This document shows positions 1 to 7,069 of a DNA stretch of 19,925 nt, one piece after another. The notes beneath the pieces are model-generated. The model worked only from the letters and a program-made list of their open reading frames with translations, ran no database searches and was not told the origin of the DNA. The number at the start of each line of letters is the position of its first letter. The first letter of the stretch is position 1. The stretch comes from an uncultured Lachnospiraceae bacterium. Lineage in GTDB: Bacteria; Bacillota_A; Clostridia; Lachnospirales; Lachnospiraceae. The stretch is from assembly GCA_947564305.1 (NCBI GenBank), contig CANOBT010000102.1, positions 1-19,925 of the forward strand, read 5' to 3'. The position numbers were made by a program, and so were the translations under genes.

Positions 1-81
1 GGCGAAAGCCCGCAGCGAGGCGAAGCCGAGCTGGCACGGCGGAGTGGAGAGAAAACGCAGAAAAAGACTGCTTGCAGGCAG
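1..81. repeat. Direct repeat, copy 1 (107-bp period; may start before the window)
   Basis: The first 55 bases recur exactly at 108-162, and recognisable similarity continues to about base 81 (copy 2 to about 188). The unit is GC-rich and contains small stem-loops such as GGC-GAAA-GCC with a GNRA-type loop. At the end of this copy an imperfect hairpin can form: 56-64 pairs with 82-90 and 68-71 with 78-81, around a bulge at 65-67 and a 6-base loop. Copy 2 has diverged and lacks this hairpin. The function is unknown; it could be a dispersed REP-like element or the remains of a tandem duplication. Confidence 0.8.
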
Positions 82-107
82 TTTTCTGTGTTTACCTGAG
101 ACTATAG

Positions 108-188
108 GGCGAAAGCCCGCAGCGAGGCGAAGCCGAGCTGGCACGGCGGAGTGGAGAGAAAATACAGAAACTAACTGCCCGCAGGAAG
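108..188. repeat. Direct repeat, copy 2, running into the RBS of the next gene
   Basis: This is the second copy of the repeat at 1-81, identical over its first 55 bases and then diverging. Its 3' edge overlaps the purine-rich stretch AGGAAGAGG that serves as ribosome-binding site for the ATG at 197. The reading frame stays open through the repeat from a GTG at 44, but that upstream part looks like translated repeat (basic, Arg-rich), so it was not taken as coding. Confidence 0.8.
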
Positions 189-196
189 AGGAAACC

Positions 197-2755
197 ATGA
201 GAAAAGCGCAGCAAAAACAAATACAGGAAATACTTGCGCTTTTGGAGCAGGCGCATGACGAGATCAGGAGCGGCATAGAGCATGGAGAGAATGCGAAGGC
301 TATGGATTTGCTGGCACAGTGTCAGGACAGCGCCGTGCAGATCGGGGAGCTGATCGAGAAGACAGAGGGGGAAGGCAACCCTGCCATATTGAAGCTGGAA
401 GAATACTGCGAAACGGTTTATGAAGCCTATGATTTGCTTTCTAATGGGACGGCATTCAATCCGGCAAAGACGAGGAAAAGACTGCGCAAAGCGCTCATTC
501 ATGTTGAGAACAGTGTAAAAAATGATATAAAAATCCGGTTGGAAATGGTTTTCCTGCCCTATAAAGCGAGTATGTGGGATTCCTTGGAAAGCGTCTGGCG
601 CGCCGCGGATGCGGATCCGGACTGTGATGCCTATGTGGTGCCGATTCCCTATTATGATAAAAACAGGGACGGTACGCTCGGAACGTATCATTATGAAGGC
701 GACAGATTCCCGGCGGATGTGCCGGTGGTGCATTATGAGGAGTACCGTTTGGAGGAAAGAGAACCGGACGCCGTTTTTATACATAATCCTTATGATAATA
801 TGAATTTTGTGACGAGTGTAGAGCCAAGGTTTTATTCTTTTGAAATAAAAAAACATACGCCGTGTCTGGTTTATATTCCCTATTATGCGACTTCCGGAAA
901 TATGAGCGAGGCGCAGTCGTCCTGTATGGCCTATTATTTTGCGGATTATATCATCATACAGGCGGAGAAATATCGCAAATTTTTTGATCCGGAGCTGCCG
1001 GAGGAAAAACTCGTGCCGCTGGGCTCGCCTAAGTTTGATAAGGTGATACGGCTTTGCCGGAATCCGTCCGAACCGCCTGAAGACTGGAAAGAGAAGATGG
1101 CGGGGCGGAGAGTGTATTTCTTTAACACGAGCATTAACGGTATGCTGGCCAATACGGAAGCGTTTTTAAGGAAGATGGAATATGTGTTTCGCTGTTTCGC
1201 AAAATGTGAGGATGCCTGTCTGCTGTGGCGTCCGCATCCGCTGTTAGAGTCTTCCTTTGCTTCTATGCGCGCGGAGTATAAGCCTGTCTACGATAAATTG
1301 AAGCAGTATTTTATGGAAAATAATCTGGGTATTTTTGATGATACGCCTGAGATCGAGCCGACGATTGCATTATGTGACGCCTATATCGGCGACGGAGCCA
1401 CTTCGGTGACGGCACTGTTTGCAGCGGCGGGGAAACCGCTTTTTCTGTTAGACAATCAGATTGACCGCGAGCCGGAGAAAGAGGACTGGCGGGGCAATGT
1501 AATACCGGGATTTTTCCATGATGGAAACGGCAGATATATGGTGACCGGCGGCGGGGCGCTGTTTTATGATGCGGAAGGCTGCTATCAGTATAAATATGCG
1601 GGCAGTCTGTGTGAATATCAATCCATTTATGCCGGTTACTACTTGTCCTATGTGGTCTCTGTTTTGGGAAAAGATTATGCGTGTCCCGGCAATGCGCAGG
1701 AGATTCTGCTTTTGGAGCAGGGGAAAATAGTTAAAAGGATCGGACTGGAAAGAAGACTTGAACAGCCGGGCGCGTTCTGTGCAGCGACAGCCTGCGGGAA
1801 ATATCTGCTCTTGCTGCCAAACAGGTATCCGGCTCTTGTACGCTATGACACAGTGACAGGGGAAATCCGCTATTGTACGGAGGGACTTGATGTCTTTATT
1901 GATGAGTCAATGGGGGAAAGGCGGTTTGGCGGTTTTTGTGTCTGGAAGGAGTATCTATTTCTGGCATCTCCCGTGAACAATTATGTGACGGGGATTCATG
2001 TGCCAACAGGAAAGACACAGATCATGTCCACGAAGGCAGAAAATACCTGTGGATGCGTTTTTCTGGTCGCAGACGGGGAGGAGCTCTGGCTTCTGCCCTA
2101 TGAGGGTTACACCATTACCAGATGGAATCCGGAAAGCGGAGAGATGCGGGAGTATGACTGCAGGATAGACGGATTGGAATGTAGACATCCTATTTTCGGA
2201 TATGTGTGTGATACGGCGCCGTTCGGTTTTCCGGCTGTTCTTGAGGATGTCCTGTATCTGCCGCCGGGATGGGGAAATCGGTATCTTCGTCTGGATAAGG
2301 AGACAGGGGAGAGCAGTGTCTGGGAGCCGGCGTGGGGGGAAAAACAAAAAAAGGCCGACTGCTATTACCCGCCGAGCGGAGAGTCCGCCATATTTATCAA
2401 AGTTTCGGAGGGCAAAGCGGAAGAGGAATGGCAGCTTTACACATATGCGGATAAAAAATTGTATGAGATCAATTTGTTTACCGGCGACTGTCGGGAACGG
2501 CCGCTTGCCTTTCAAGCCGAGGACATGCAGAAACTGGCGGTTGGATTCGACCGTGCCTCTGAATGGAATAGTTATACGGCCTGCGAGGAGGATGCCTTTC
2601 ATACGCTTGCAGATTTTTTACAGGAGACTCTGCCGGGCAAACCTTTTGATCCGGAGCGGGCGGGGCGCGAGTTTGCACAGATTGCGGCAAACAGTGACGG
2701 GACATGCGGAGAAAAGACATATACGTTTGTGCGGGATAAACTTACGGGGATATAA
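197..2755 (+). CDS. CDP-glycerol glycerophosphotransferase-like protein with C-terminal propeller-like domain
   Basis: The start is ATG 197, behind AGGAAGAGG with 5-base spacing, giving 852 aa; an in-frame GTG at 44 only adds repeat-encoded sequence. Residues 1 to about 110 are helical and charged. About 115-470 resemble the TagF/TagB glycerophosphotransferase fold: an RPHP motif near residue 344, and an acidic-Gly segment IGDGATSVTALF followed by GKP near 396, in the place of the family's DYSS...GKP motif. From about 490 to 765 at least five short repeats of the type 'strand-x-D/N-x-x-(T/S)G-(E/K/D)' occur (for example RYDTVTGE, RWNPESGE, RLDKETGE), as in a beta-propeller. No signal peptide or membrane helix is visible. 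The likely role is transfer of glycerol phosphate (or a similar CDP-activated alditol phosphate) in wall-polymer synthesis, supported by the cytidylyltransferase downstream. The DYSS to DGATS change leaves the substrate open. Confidence 0.7.
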   Translation: MRKAQQKQIQEILALLEQAHDEIRSGIEHGENAKAMDLLAQCQDSAVQIGELIEKTEGEGNPAILKLEEYCETVYEAYDLLSNGTAFNPAKTRKRLRKALIHVENSVKNDIKIRLEMVFLPYKASMWDSLESVWRAADADPDCDAYVVPIPYYDKNRDGTLGTYHYEGDRFPADVPVVHYEEYRLEEREPDAVFIHNPYDNMNFVTSVEPRFYSFEIKKHTPCLVYIPYYATSGNMSEAQSSCMAYYFADYIIIQAEKYRKFFDPELPEEKLVPLGSPKFDKVIRLCRNPSEPPEDWKEKMAGRRVYFFNTSINGMLANTEAFLRKMEYVFRCFAKCEDACLLWRPHPLLESSFASMRAEYKPVYDKLKQYFMENNLGIFDDTPEIEPTIALCDAYIGDGATSVTALFAAAGKPLFLLDNQIDREPEKEDWRGNVIPGFFHDGNGRYMVTGGGALFYDAEGCYQYKYAGSLCEYQSIYAGYYLSYVVSVLGKDYACPGNAQEILLLEQGKIVKRIGLERRLEQPGAFCAATACGKYLLLLPNRYPALVRYDTVTGEIRYCTEGLDVFIDESMGERRFGGFCVWKEYLFLASPVNNYVTGIHVPTGKTQIMSTKAENTCGCVFLVADGEELWLLPYEGYTITRWNPESGEMREYDCRIDGLECRHPIFGYVCDTAPFGFPAVLEDVLYLPPGWGNRYLRLDKETGESSVWEPAWGEKQKKADCYYPPSGESAIFIKVSEGKAEEEWQLYTYADKKLYEINLFTGDCRERPLAFQAEDMQKLAVGFDRASEWNSYTACEEDAFHTLADFLQETLPGKPFDPERAGREFAQIAANSDGTCGEKTYTFVRDKLTGI

Positions 2756-2805
2756 CGGAAAAATCGGTGATGCTGTGACAGATAAAACAGGAAACGGAGT
2801 TCTAT

Positions 2806-4149
2806 ATGAAAAAGGTGATTACATACGGCACCTTCGATCTCTTGCATGAGGGACATTACCGTCTTTTGGAGCGGGCGAAGGCATTGGGAGATTACTTGAT
2901 CGTCGGTGTCACCTCGGAGGCTTATGACAAGGCGAGAGGGAAACTGAATGTGATAGATTCTCTGGCGACGCGAATTGAAAATGTGAGAAAGACAGGCTTT
3001 GCCGATGAGATCATCGTGGAGGAATCTCATGGGCAGAAGGTGCAGGATGTCAAGAAGTACAAGATTGATATTTTTACGGTAGGCTCTGATTGGACAGGCA
3101 CATTTGACTATATGAAGGACTACTGTCAGGTGGTTTATCTGGAAAGGACAAAAAATATTTCCAGTACCATGCTGCGGGTACAGAATAAGCGGATTCACAG
3201 AATCGGGATAATCGGTACGGGGCGGATTGCAGAGCGGTTTGTCCCGGAAGTCAAACTGGTCAGCGGCATTACCACACAAGGGTGTTACAATCCGCATGTG
3301 GAGAGCGCAAAGCGGTTTGCCGAAAGATGGGAAATTGAGGCATATGAAGATATAGAGAGTTTTTATGAGGCAATGGATGCAGTCTATATCGCGTCGCCTC
3401 ATGAGACACATTATGAGTATATTAAGTCAGCGCTGGAGCACGGCAAGCATGTACTCTGTGAGAAGCCCATGGTGCTGAAAGCCGCGCAGGCGGAGGAGCT
3501 GTTTCGCTATGCGAGAGCGCATGAACTGATTTTGTTTGAGGGAATAAAGACCGCGTACTGTCCTGGATTTAATAAGCTCCTGGGGGTTGCCTGCAGCGGC
3601 ATCATCGGGAGTATAAGAAATGTGGAAGTGTGCTTTACCAAGCTGGAAAACCCGGATAACCGGGAATTGACTGACCGGAAGTATGGTGGCAGCCTGACGG
3701 AGCTTGGCAGCTATGTGATGCTCCCCATATTAAAACTTTTTGGAGAAAATTACGACGACATTCGTTTTGATGTAATCAGAGGAGAGAATGGGCTGGATCT
3801 GTTTACAAAAATTTCAGTCAGCTATGCCAACGGCATTGCAACGGCCACCTGTGGGTTGGGCGTGAAGTCTGAGGGAAGACTTTTGATTGCCGGGACTAAG
3901 GGATATATGATTGCGGAGGCGCCCTGGTGGAAGACATCCTATTTTGAGGTGCACTATGAAAACCCGTTGGAGGTGGAAAAGTACTCCGAACGTTTTCTGG
4001 GAGAGGGTCTGCGGTATGAGATCAGTGATTTTCTTTCCATGATGAACGGCAGGAACAGCAGCGAATTTAAGCTGACTAGGAGCGAGTCGGTGGCGCTTGC
4101 CGATATCATGGAGAAGTTTTTGAAAGCGGAGGGGCGCGTAGAGAAATAG
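2806..4149 (+). CDS. Glycerol-3-phosphate cytidylyltransferase fused to Gfo/Idh/MocA oxidoreductase
   Basis: This two-domain protein has 447 aa. Residues 1 to about 128 match the TagD/GCT nucleotidyltransferase family: TYGTFDLLHEGH near the start holds the HxGH CTP-binding motif, and RTKNISST near residue 114 matches the RTxGIST signature. Such enzymes make CDP-glycerol from CTP and glycerol 3-phosphate. From about 130 a Gfo/Idh/MocA oxidoreductase begins, with GIIGTGRIAERF as the dinucleotide loop and CEKPM near 218-222, whose Lys is the usual catalytic residue of the family. ATG 2806 lies behind a GGAG in the 50-base gap after the glycerophosphotransferase-like gene. Both halves look intact. 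The oxidoreductase substrate is unknown; fusion suggests it acts on the cytidylyltransferase's substrate or on the same polymer. The N-terminal call is firm at family level, but the exact alcohol phosphate is inferred from the neighbours. Confidence 0.85.
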   Translation: MKKVITYGTFDLLHEGHYRLLERAKALGDYLIVGVTSEAYDKARGKLNVIDSLATRIENVRKTGFADEIIVEESHGQKVQDVKKYKIDIFTVGSDWTGTFDYMKDYCQVVYLERTKNISSTMLRVQNKRIHRIGIIGTGRIAERFVPEVKLVSGITTQGCYNPHVESAKRFAERWEIEAYEDIESFYEAMDAVYIASPHETHYEYIKSALEHGKHVLCEKPMVLKAAQAEELFRYARAHELILFEGIKTAYCPGFNKLLGVACSGIIGSIRNVEVCFTKLENPDNRELTDRKYGGSLTELGSYVMLPILKLFGENYDDIRFDVIRGENGLDLFTKISVSYANGIATATCGLGVKSEGRLLIAGTKGYMIAEAPWWKTSYFEVHYENPLEVEKYSERFLGEGLRYEISDFLSMMNGRNSSEFKLTRSESVALADIMEKFLKAEGRVEK

Positions 4150-4220
4150 AATGTGGCCATGATGGTTTTGAACGGACAGATGACAGGCTGTCAGGAGTTG
4201 GGGGAATAGGAGCGGTTTCG

Positions 4221-4952
4221 ATGAAAATTTGGGCGCACAGAGGATGCAGTCAGCGATATCCTGAAAATACGATGCTTGCCTTTGAAAAGGCGGCGGAACT
4301 AAAGGGGCTGACGGGGATCGAATTGGATATACAGCTCACAAAGGACGGGGAGATCGTCGTGATTCATGATGAGAGAGTGGACAGGACGACGGAGGGAGCC
4401 GGGTATGTGAAGGATTTTACACTTTCGGAACTAAAAAGACTGCATATTTACGCAGACGAAAATCCGGCGCAGTCCATTCCGACCATTAATGAAGTGCTTG
4501 ATCTGCTGCAGGATAGAATGAAGGGCGGATTAAAGCTCAATATAGAACTGAAAAACAGCGTGAATCCCTATGAGGGGATGGAAGAAAAGATCGTGGAGCT
4601 GATCGGGCGGTACGGTTTGCAGGAGAATATTGTCTATTCTTCGTTTTACGCGCTGTCTCTGGAAAAGCTGCGGGAGATAGAGCCGCAGGCGGAGATCGGG
4701 ATTCTGGATACTAAGGTTTCTGACTGCTTGTATAAAGGGAAGGGCGGATGCGGCGCAAAGGCCTTGCATCCTTGCTGGCAGGGAATTGATTTGTCACCTG
4801 AAAAATTACAGGGATATACGGTGCGGGCATGGTTTTCCGGGCATCTGTATCCTGAGAAGCCGACGGGGACGAAGCTCGATTTGGATGTGTTGGAGAAGCG
4901 TGGAATTACGGATGTGTTTTTGAACGAGCCGGAGCGGTATTTGCTGGTTTGA
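4221..4952 (+). CDS. Glycerophosphodiester phosphodiesterase
   Basis: This 243-aa GDPD family protein would hydrolyse glycerophosphodiesters to glycerol 3-phosphate and an alcohol. Its N-terminal catalytic signature is complete: H6-R7-G8, PENT at 14-17, E34-x-D36 and H49-D50, the usual metal ligands and general acid/base pair. KLNIELKN in the middle matches the third conserved strand. The C-terminal end (GITDVFLNEPE) departs from the common ITDxP ending. There is no signal peptide, so it acts in the cytoplasm. AGGAG lies 7-8 bases before ATG 4221, and the gene follows the cytidylyltransferase fusion by 71 bp, probably in the same transcript. It may recycle glycerol phosphate from lipid or teichoic-acid-like material. 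Confidence 0.9.
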   Translation: MKIWAHRGCSQRYPENTMLAFEKAAELKGLTGIELDIQLTKDGEIVVIHDERVDRTTEGAGYVKDFTLSELKRLHIYADENPAQSIPTINEVLDLLQDRMKGGLKLNIELKNSVNPYEGMEEKIVELIGRYGLQENIVYSSFYALSLEKLREIEPQAEIGILDTKVSDCLYKGKGGCGAKALHPCWQGIDLSPEKLQGYTVRAWFSGHLYPEKPTGTKLDLDVLEKRGITDVFLNEPERYLLV

Positions 4953-4957
4953 AAGTA

Positions 4958-5122
4958 GCGTGAGAAGAACTTCTAGCCACTCACAGCAGAGGCTGTTTCG
5001 CGGAGAAGTTCTAGGAGTTGCCTTGCAACTCCGTCTCACGCAGGAGAATGCCTGAAATGCGGCATTCTCCGCACCGATTTGAGATTCCGCGATGCGGAAT
5101 CATCGCGGTTAGAGTGTGCGGA
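4958..5122. repeat. Dense array of hairpins (structured intergenic element)
   Basis: This element fills much of the 325-base non-coding stretch 4953-5277. An outer stem pairs 4958-4965 with 5034-5041 (GCGTGAGA/TCTCACGC). Inside it are 4967-4974 with 5004-5011, and 5014-5021 with 5025-5032 (GGAGTTGC/GCAACTCC, 3-base loop). A second block follows: 5043-5052 with 5061-5070 (10 bp, GGAGAATGCC/GGCATTCTCC) and 5083-5090 with 5094-5101 (GATTCCGC/GCGGAATC), with 5068-5074 also able to pair with 5116-5122. The start lies 5 bases after the GDPD stop, so it may end that transcript or protect its 3' end, although no clear U-tract follows. A REP-like or other dispersed element is equally possible. Confidence 0.65.
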
Positions 5123-5213
5123 AAACGAAAATTTCCTTATATTTGGTTGATTTATAAATAGCAAGGCACCTTGACAATTTCATACTTTATATCAGATTTG
5201 GCGACGGCTTTTC

Positions 5214-5242
5214 TTTATATGCCTTTAATACAATGTTAGAAT
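5214..5242 (+). promoter_or_regulatory. Possible extended -10 promoter before the ATPase/nuclease pseudogene
   Basis: TAGAAT at 5237-5242 is preceded by TG plus one base (extended -10). A weak -35 match, TTTATA at 5214-5219, lies 17 bases upstream. The TGTTAGAAT string also occurs in the stronger promoter at 5783-5811. It would start about 30 bases before the pseudogene's ATG. Confidence 0.4.
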
Positions 5243-5277
5243 GAGGGTAACAAAGGTTTGCGTATGGAGGGTACGGA

Positions 5278-5731
5278 ATGCGCTATTTCAATACGGAAGG
5301 ACGCTGTGATCCGGAGTCGGGTTTGCAGGGCGGCTTCCAGACCGATTGTGCTGATGATTGATGAGGTGGACAGCGCATCCAATAATCGGGTGTTTATTGA
5401 CTTTTTGGCACAGCTTCGCGCGTATTATCTGAAACGGAGAAAGAAGCCGATTATCAATGGCACGGGAAATTATTATCTCGAAGCGCAGACAAAGGATGCT
5501 TCCAGAACCGACGTGATCGTGGATTACTTAGGGCAGCAGTTTGTGGTGGAACTGAAAATCTGGCGTGGAAATGAGTATAATGAGCGAGGGGAAAGACAGA
5601 TTACCGAATACTTGGACTACTATCATCTGGATAAGGGCTACATGCTCAGCTTTAACTTTAATAAGAAGAAGGAAGTGGGCGTGAAGGAACTGCAGGTTGG
5701 GGATAAGATGATCGTGGAGGCGGTGGTGTGA
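5278..5731 (+). pseudogene. Decayed AAA-ATPase-like / PD-(D/E)XK nuclease gene (two internal deletions)
   Basis: ATG 5278, behind GGAGGG, begins MRYFNTEGRCDPE, which resembles the start of the AAA-ATPase-like/DUF1703 family, but that frame stops after 27 residues. In another frame (open from 5258) a Walker-B-like segment PIVLMIDEVD begins near 5342. It runs only to about 5437 and then joins directly to a C-terminal nuclease domain starting PIINGTGNYY. That domain keeps D85 and E98-L-K100 (numbered from 5258), a PD-(D/E)XK core. Family members are, from memory, roughly 500 residues or more, so the Walker A region and the whole middle are missing: one frame-shifting deletion near 5315-5340 and one in-frame deletion near 5437-5447. 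The 157-aa remnant could still be translated as a small nuclease-like protein, but ATPase function is lost. Confidence 0.8.
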
Positions 5732-5782
5732 GGAAGGCTTCCCTAAGAACGGAAAAACGTCAAAAAGAGATCAAAATTATTG

Positions 5783-5811
5783 TTGACAGCTGCGTGCGAT
5801 GCTGTTAGAAT
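5783..5811 (+). promoter_or_regulatory. Strong sigma-A-type promoter for the Rpn-type gene
   Basis: TTGACA at 5783-5788 is a perfect -35 box. After 17 bases, TAGAAT at 5806-5811 is a 5/6 match to the -10 consensus, with a TG one base upstream (extended -10). Transcription would start near 5818, about 150 bases before the start codon at 5972. Confidence 0.85.
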
Positions 5812-5836
5812 ATAGGCATCAAAGGAATTCTAACAG
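5802..5836. promoter_or_regulatory. Perfect 10-bp inverted repeat over the -10 box (possible operator)
   Basis: CTGTTAGAAT at 5802-5811 and ATTCTAACAG at 5827-5836 are exact reverse complements separated by 15 bases. The left arm contains the -10 box and the right arm lies about 10 bases into the transcript. A dimeric repressor bound here would block initiation. The RNA holds only the right arm, so this is a DNA feature rather than an RNA hairpin. No regulator gene is visible nearby. Confidence 0.55.
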
Positions 5837-5857
5837 TTGTGCGTTCGGCACGTTCAA

Positions 5858-5879
5858 GACAGCTTCTGTCGGATTTTTT
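5858..5879 (+). terminator. Leader hairpin with U-tract (possible attenuator)
   Basis: GACAG (5858-5862) pairs with CTGTC (5866-5870) around a 3-base loop, followed by GGA and six T's. A second small hairpin, GTGC/GCAC (39-42 with 48-51 of the 5800s), lies just upstream. With a start near 5818 this would give a leader RNA of about 60 bases. The 5-bp stem is short, so termination would be partial at best. Confidence 0.4.
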
Positions 5880-5971
5880 CTTTGAAACATAACAGAAAAC
5901 GGCAGGAGAGAATGAGAGGGTGCAATTTGTTATGACATATCATATCCTGCCAGAGAAAGGGAGGATACCAT

Positions 5972-6925
5972 ATGTCAAGACGAAGACAAAAGAAGAGACA
6001 CGCAAGCAGGCGACCGGAGCAGTACAGGCAGAAACAAAGACAAATGCAGCGGAATGTAAAGGACAGGTTGTTCCGGTATCTGTTTGAGAAAGACAGATAT
6101 GCGCTTCTGGATTTGTACAACGCGTTGAATGGGACAGCATATGAGGATTCATCACAGCTTGAGATTGTGACGATTGAGAGCGCGGTTTATGTAGTGATGA
6201 AGAACGATTTAGCCTATATTCTGTCCGGTACATTAAGCATGTATGAGCACCAGAGTACATACAGCCCGAATCTGCCGGTAAGGTTTCTGATCTATCTGGC
6301 GCAGGAGTACCAGATGGTGATCGAGAAGGCGGAGAGAAGCCTGTATGGAACCGGGCAGATTACCTTGCCTACGCCACAGTGCGTTGTCTTTTACAACGGC
6401 GTGAAGGAGATGCCGGAAGAGCAGACGTTAAAGCTGTCAGATGCCTTTGAAAATAGGAAGGCGCAGGCAGATGTAGAGCTGACGGTGCGGATGCTCAACA
6501 TTAACCACGGACATAATAATAAGCTGATGGAGAAGTGTAAGGTTTTGGATGAGTATTCTAAGCTGGTAGCCGTGATAAGAGATTGTATGGCTGCTGAAAA
6601 GGATATGCAGACAGCTTTGAACAGAGCGGTGGATTATTGTATAGAAGAAGGTATCTTGAAGGAGTTTCTCTTAAAGAACCGTGCGGAGGTGTTAGGAATG
6701 TTATTGGAAGAGTTTGATGCGGAGAAATATGAGAGGACGATACGGGGCGAGGGAAGAGAGGAGGGAAAAAAAGAAGGCCTGAAGATAGGTATGCGTTTGA
6801 GCATAGAGATTCTGCAGGAGACCAATCAGACAAGAGAGGACGCAAAGAAAAAGATAGCGGAGAAGTATTCGGTATCTGAAGATGAGGCAGAGCAGGAACT
6901 CTTACTGTACTGGAAGGGGAACTGA
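5972..6925 (+). CDS. Rpn family / PD-(D/E)XK nuclease family putative transposase
   Basis: This 317-aa protein has the layout of Rpn-like recombination-promoting nucleases, which clostridial genomes often carry in many copies. The N-terminus (1-28) is very basic. NVKDRLFRYLF (28-38) and the LYNALNGTAY segment (48-57) are typical of the family. D79 in MKNDL and E92-x-Q94 in MYEHQS form a PD-(D/E)xQ-type active site. The C-terminus has the usual charged Gly-Glu/Lys tail (EGREEGKKEG) and a helical end. ATG 5972 follows GGGAGG. The gene stands alone between its own promoter at 5783-5811 and a terminator at 6978-7026. Family members have shown DNA-cutting and recombination-promoting activity, but the cellular role is unclear. 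No flanking inverted repeats of a mobile unit were found. Confidence 0.85.
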   Translation: MSRRRQKKRHASRRPEQYRQKQRQMQRNVKDRLFRYLFEKDRYALLDLYNALNGTAYEDSSQLEIVTIESAVYVVMKNDLAYILSGTLSMYEHQSTYSPNLPVRFLIYLAQEYQMVIEKAERSLYGTGQITLPTPQCVVFYNGVKEMPEEQTLKLSDAFENRKAQADVELTVRMLNINHGHNNKLMEKCKVLDEYSKLVAVIRDCMAAEKDMQTALNRAVDYCIEEGILKEFLLKNRAEVLGMLLEEFDAEKYERTIRGEGREEGKKEGLKIGMRLSIEILQETNQTREDAKKKIAEKYSVSEDEAEQELLLYWKGN

Positions 6926-6977
6926 ATGACTTGAAGTAGTAAAGGCATATTAGATATAGAAATATAGATAAAATTAG

Positions 6978-7026
6978 AAAAATCTGATGTAGAGTATGGA
7001 ATTGTCGTATTTTGCATCAGATTTTT
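6978..7026 (+). terminator. Rho-independent terminator after the Rpn-type gene
   Basis: AAAAATCTGATG (6978-6989) pairs perfectly over 12 bp with CATCAGATTTTT (7015-7026), and the 3' arm ends in the T-run. The loop is long (25 bases) and AT-rich. The stem, with A's on the 5' side and T's on the 3' side, could work in both directions. It separates the Rpn gene from the glycan operon, whose own promoter was not identified. Confidence 0.8.
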
Positions 7027-7069
7027 ATTTGGTTAAGTTCAACTTGTTCGACAAGAAAAAGGAGACATG

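Noticed and set aside
44..196. In-frame GTG at 44 giving a 903-aa version of the first gene
   Set aside because: The extra 51 residues are translated direct repeat with no ribosome-binding site before the GTG; ATG 197 has AGGAAGAGG at good spacing.
92..3411. Long open frames on the - strand (92-856, 1955-2602, 2599-3411) and on the + strand at 2202-2849
   Set aside because: They lie over well-supported genes, have low-complexity or Cys/Arg/Ile-rich products without family motifs, and no convincing ribosome-binding sites; they are shadows of codon bias.
4181..4193. Palindrome TGACAGGCTGTCA between the cytidylyltransferase fusion and GDPD genes
   Set aside because: It leaves a one-base loop and has no T-run, so it is not a terminator; as an operator it is a single short match without support.
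5171..5199. TTGACA at 5171-5176 as a promoter for the pseudogene
   Set aside because: No -10 box with better than 3/6 match lies 16-18 bases downstream; the extended -10 at 5237-5242 is a better candidate.
6931..6960. TTGAAG / TATAGA pair as promoter for the glycan operon
   Set aside because: Both boxes are only 4/6 matches and lie before the 12-bp terminator hairpin at 6978-7026, which would stop the transcript.
7043..7055. Small hairpin CTTGT-TCG-ACAAG just before the acetyltransferase RBS
   Set aside because: A 5-bp stem this short is expected by chance; it does not cover the GGAG or the start codon.
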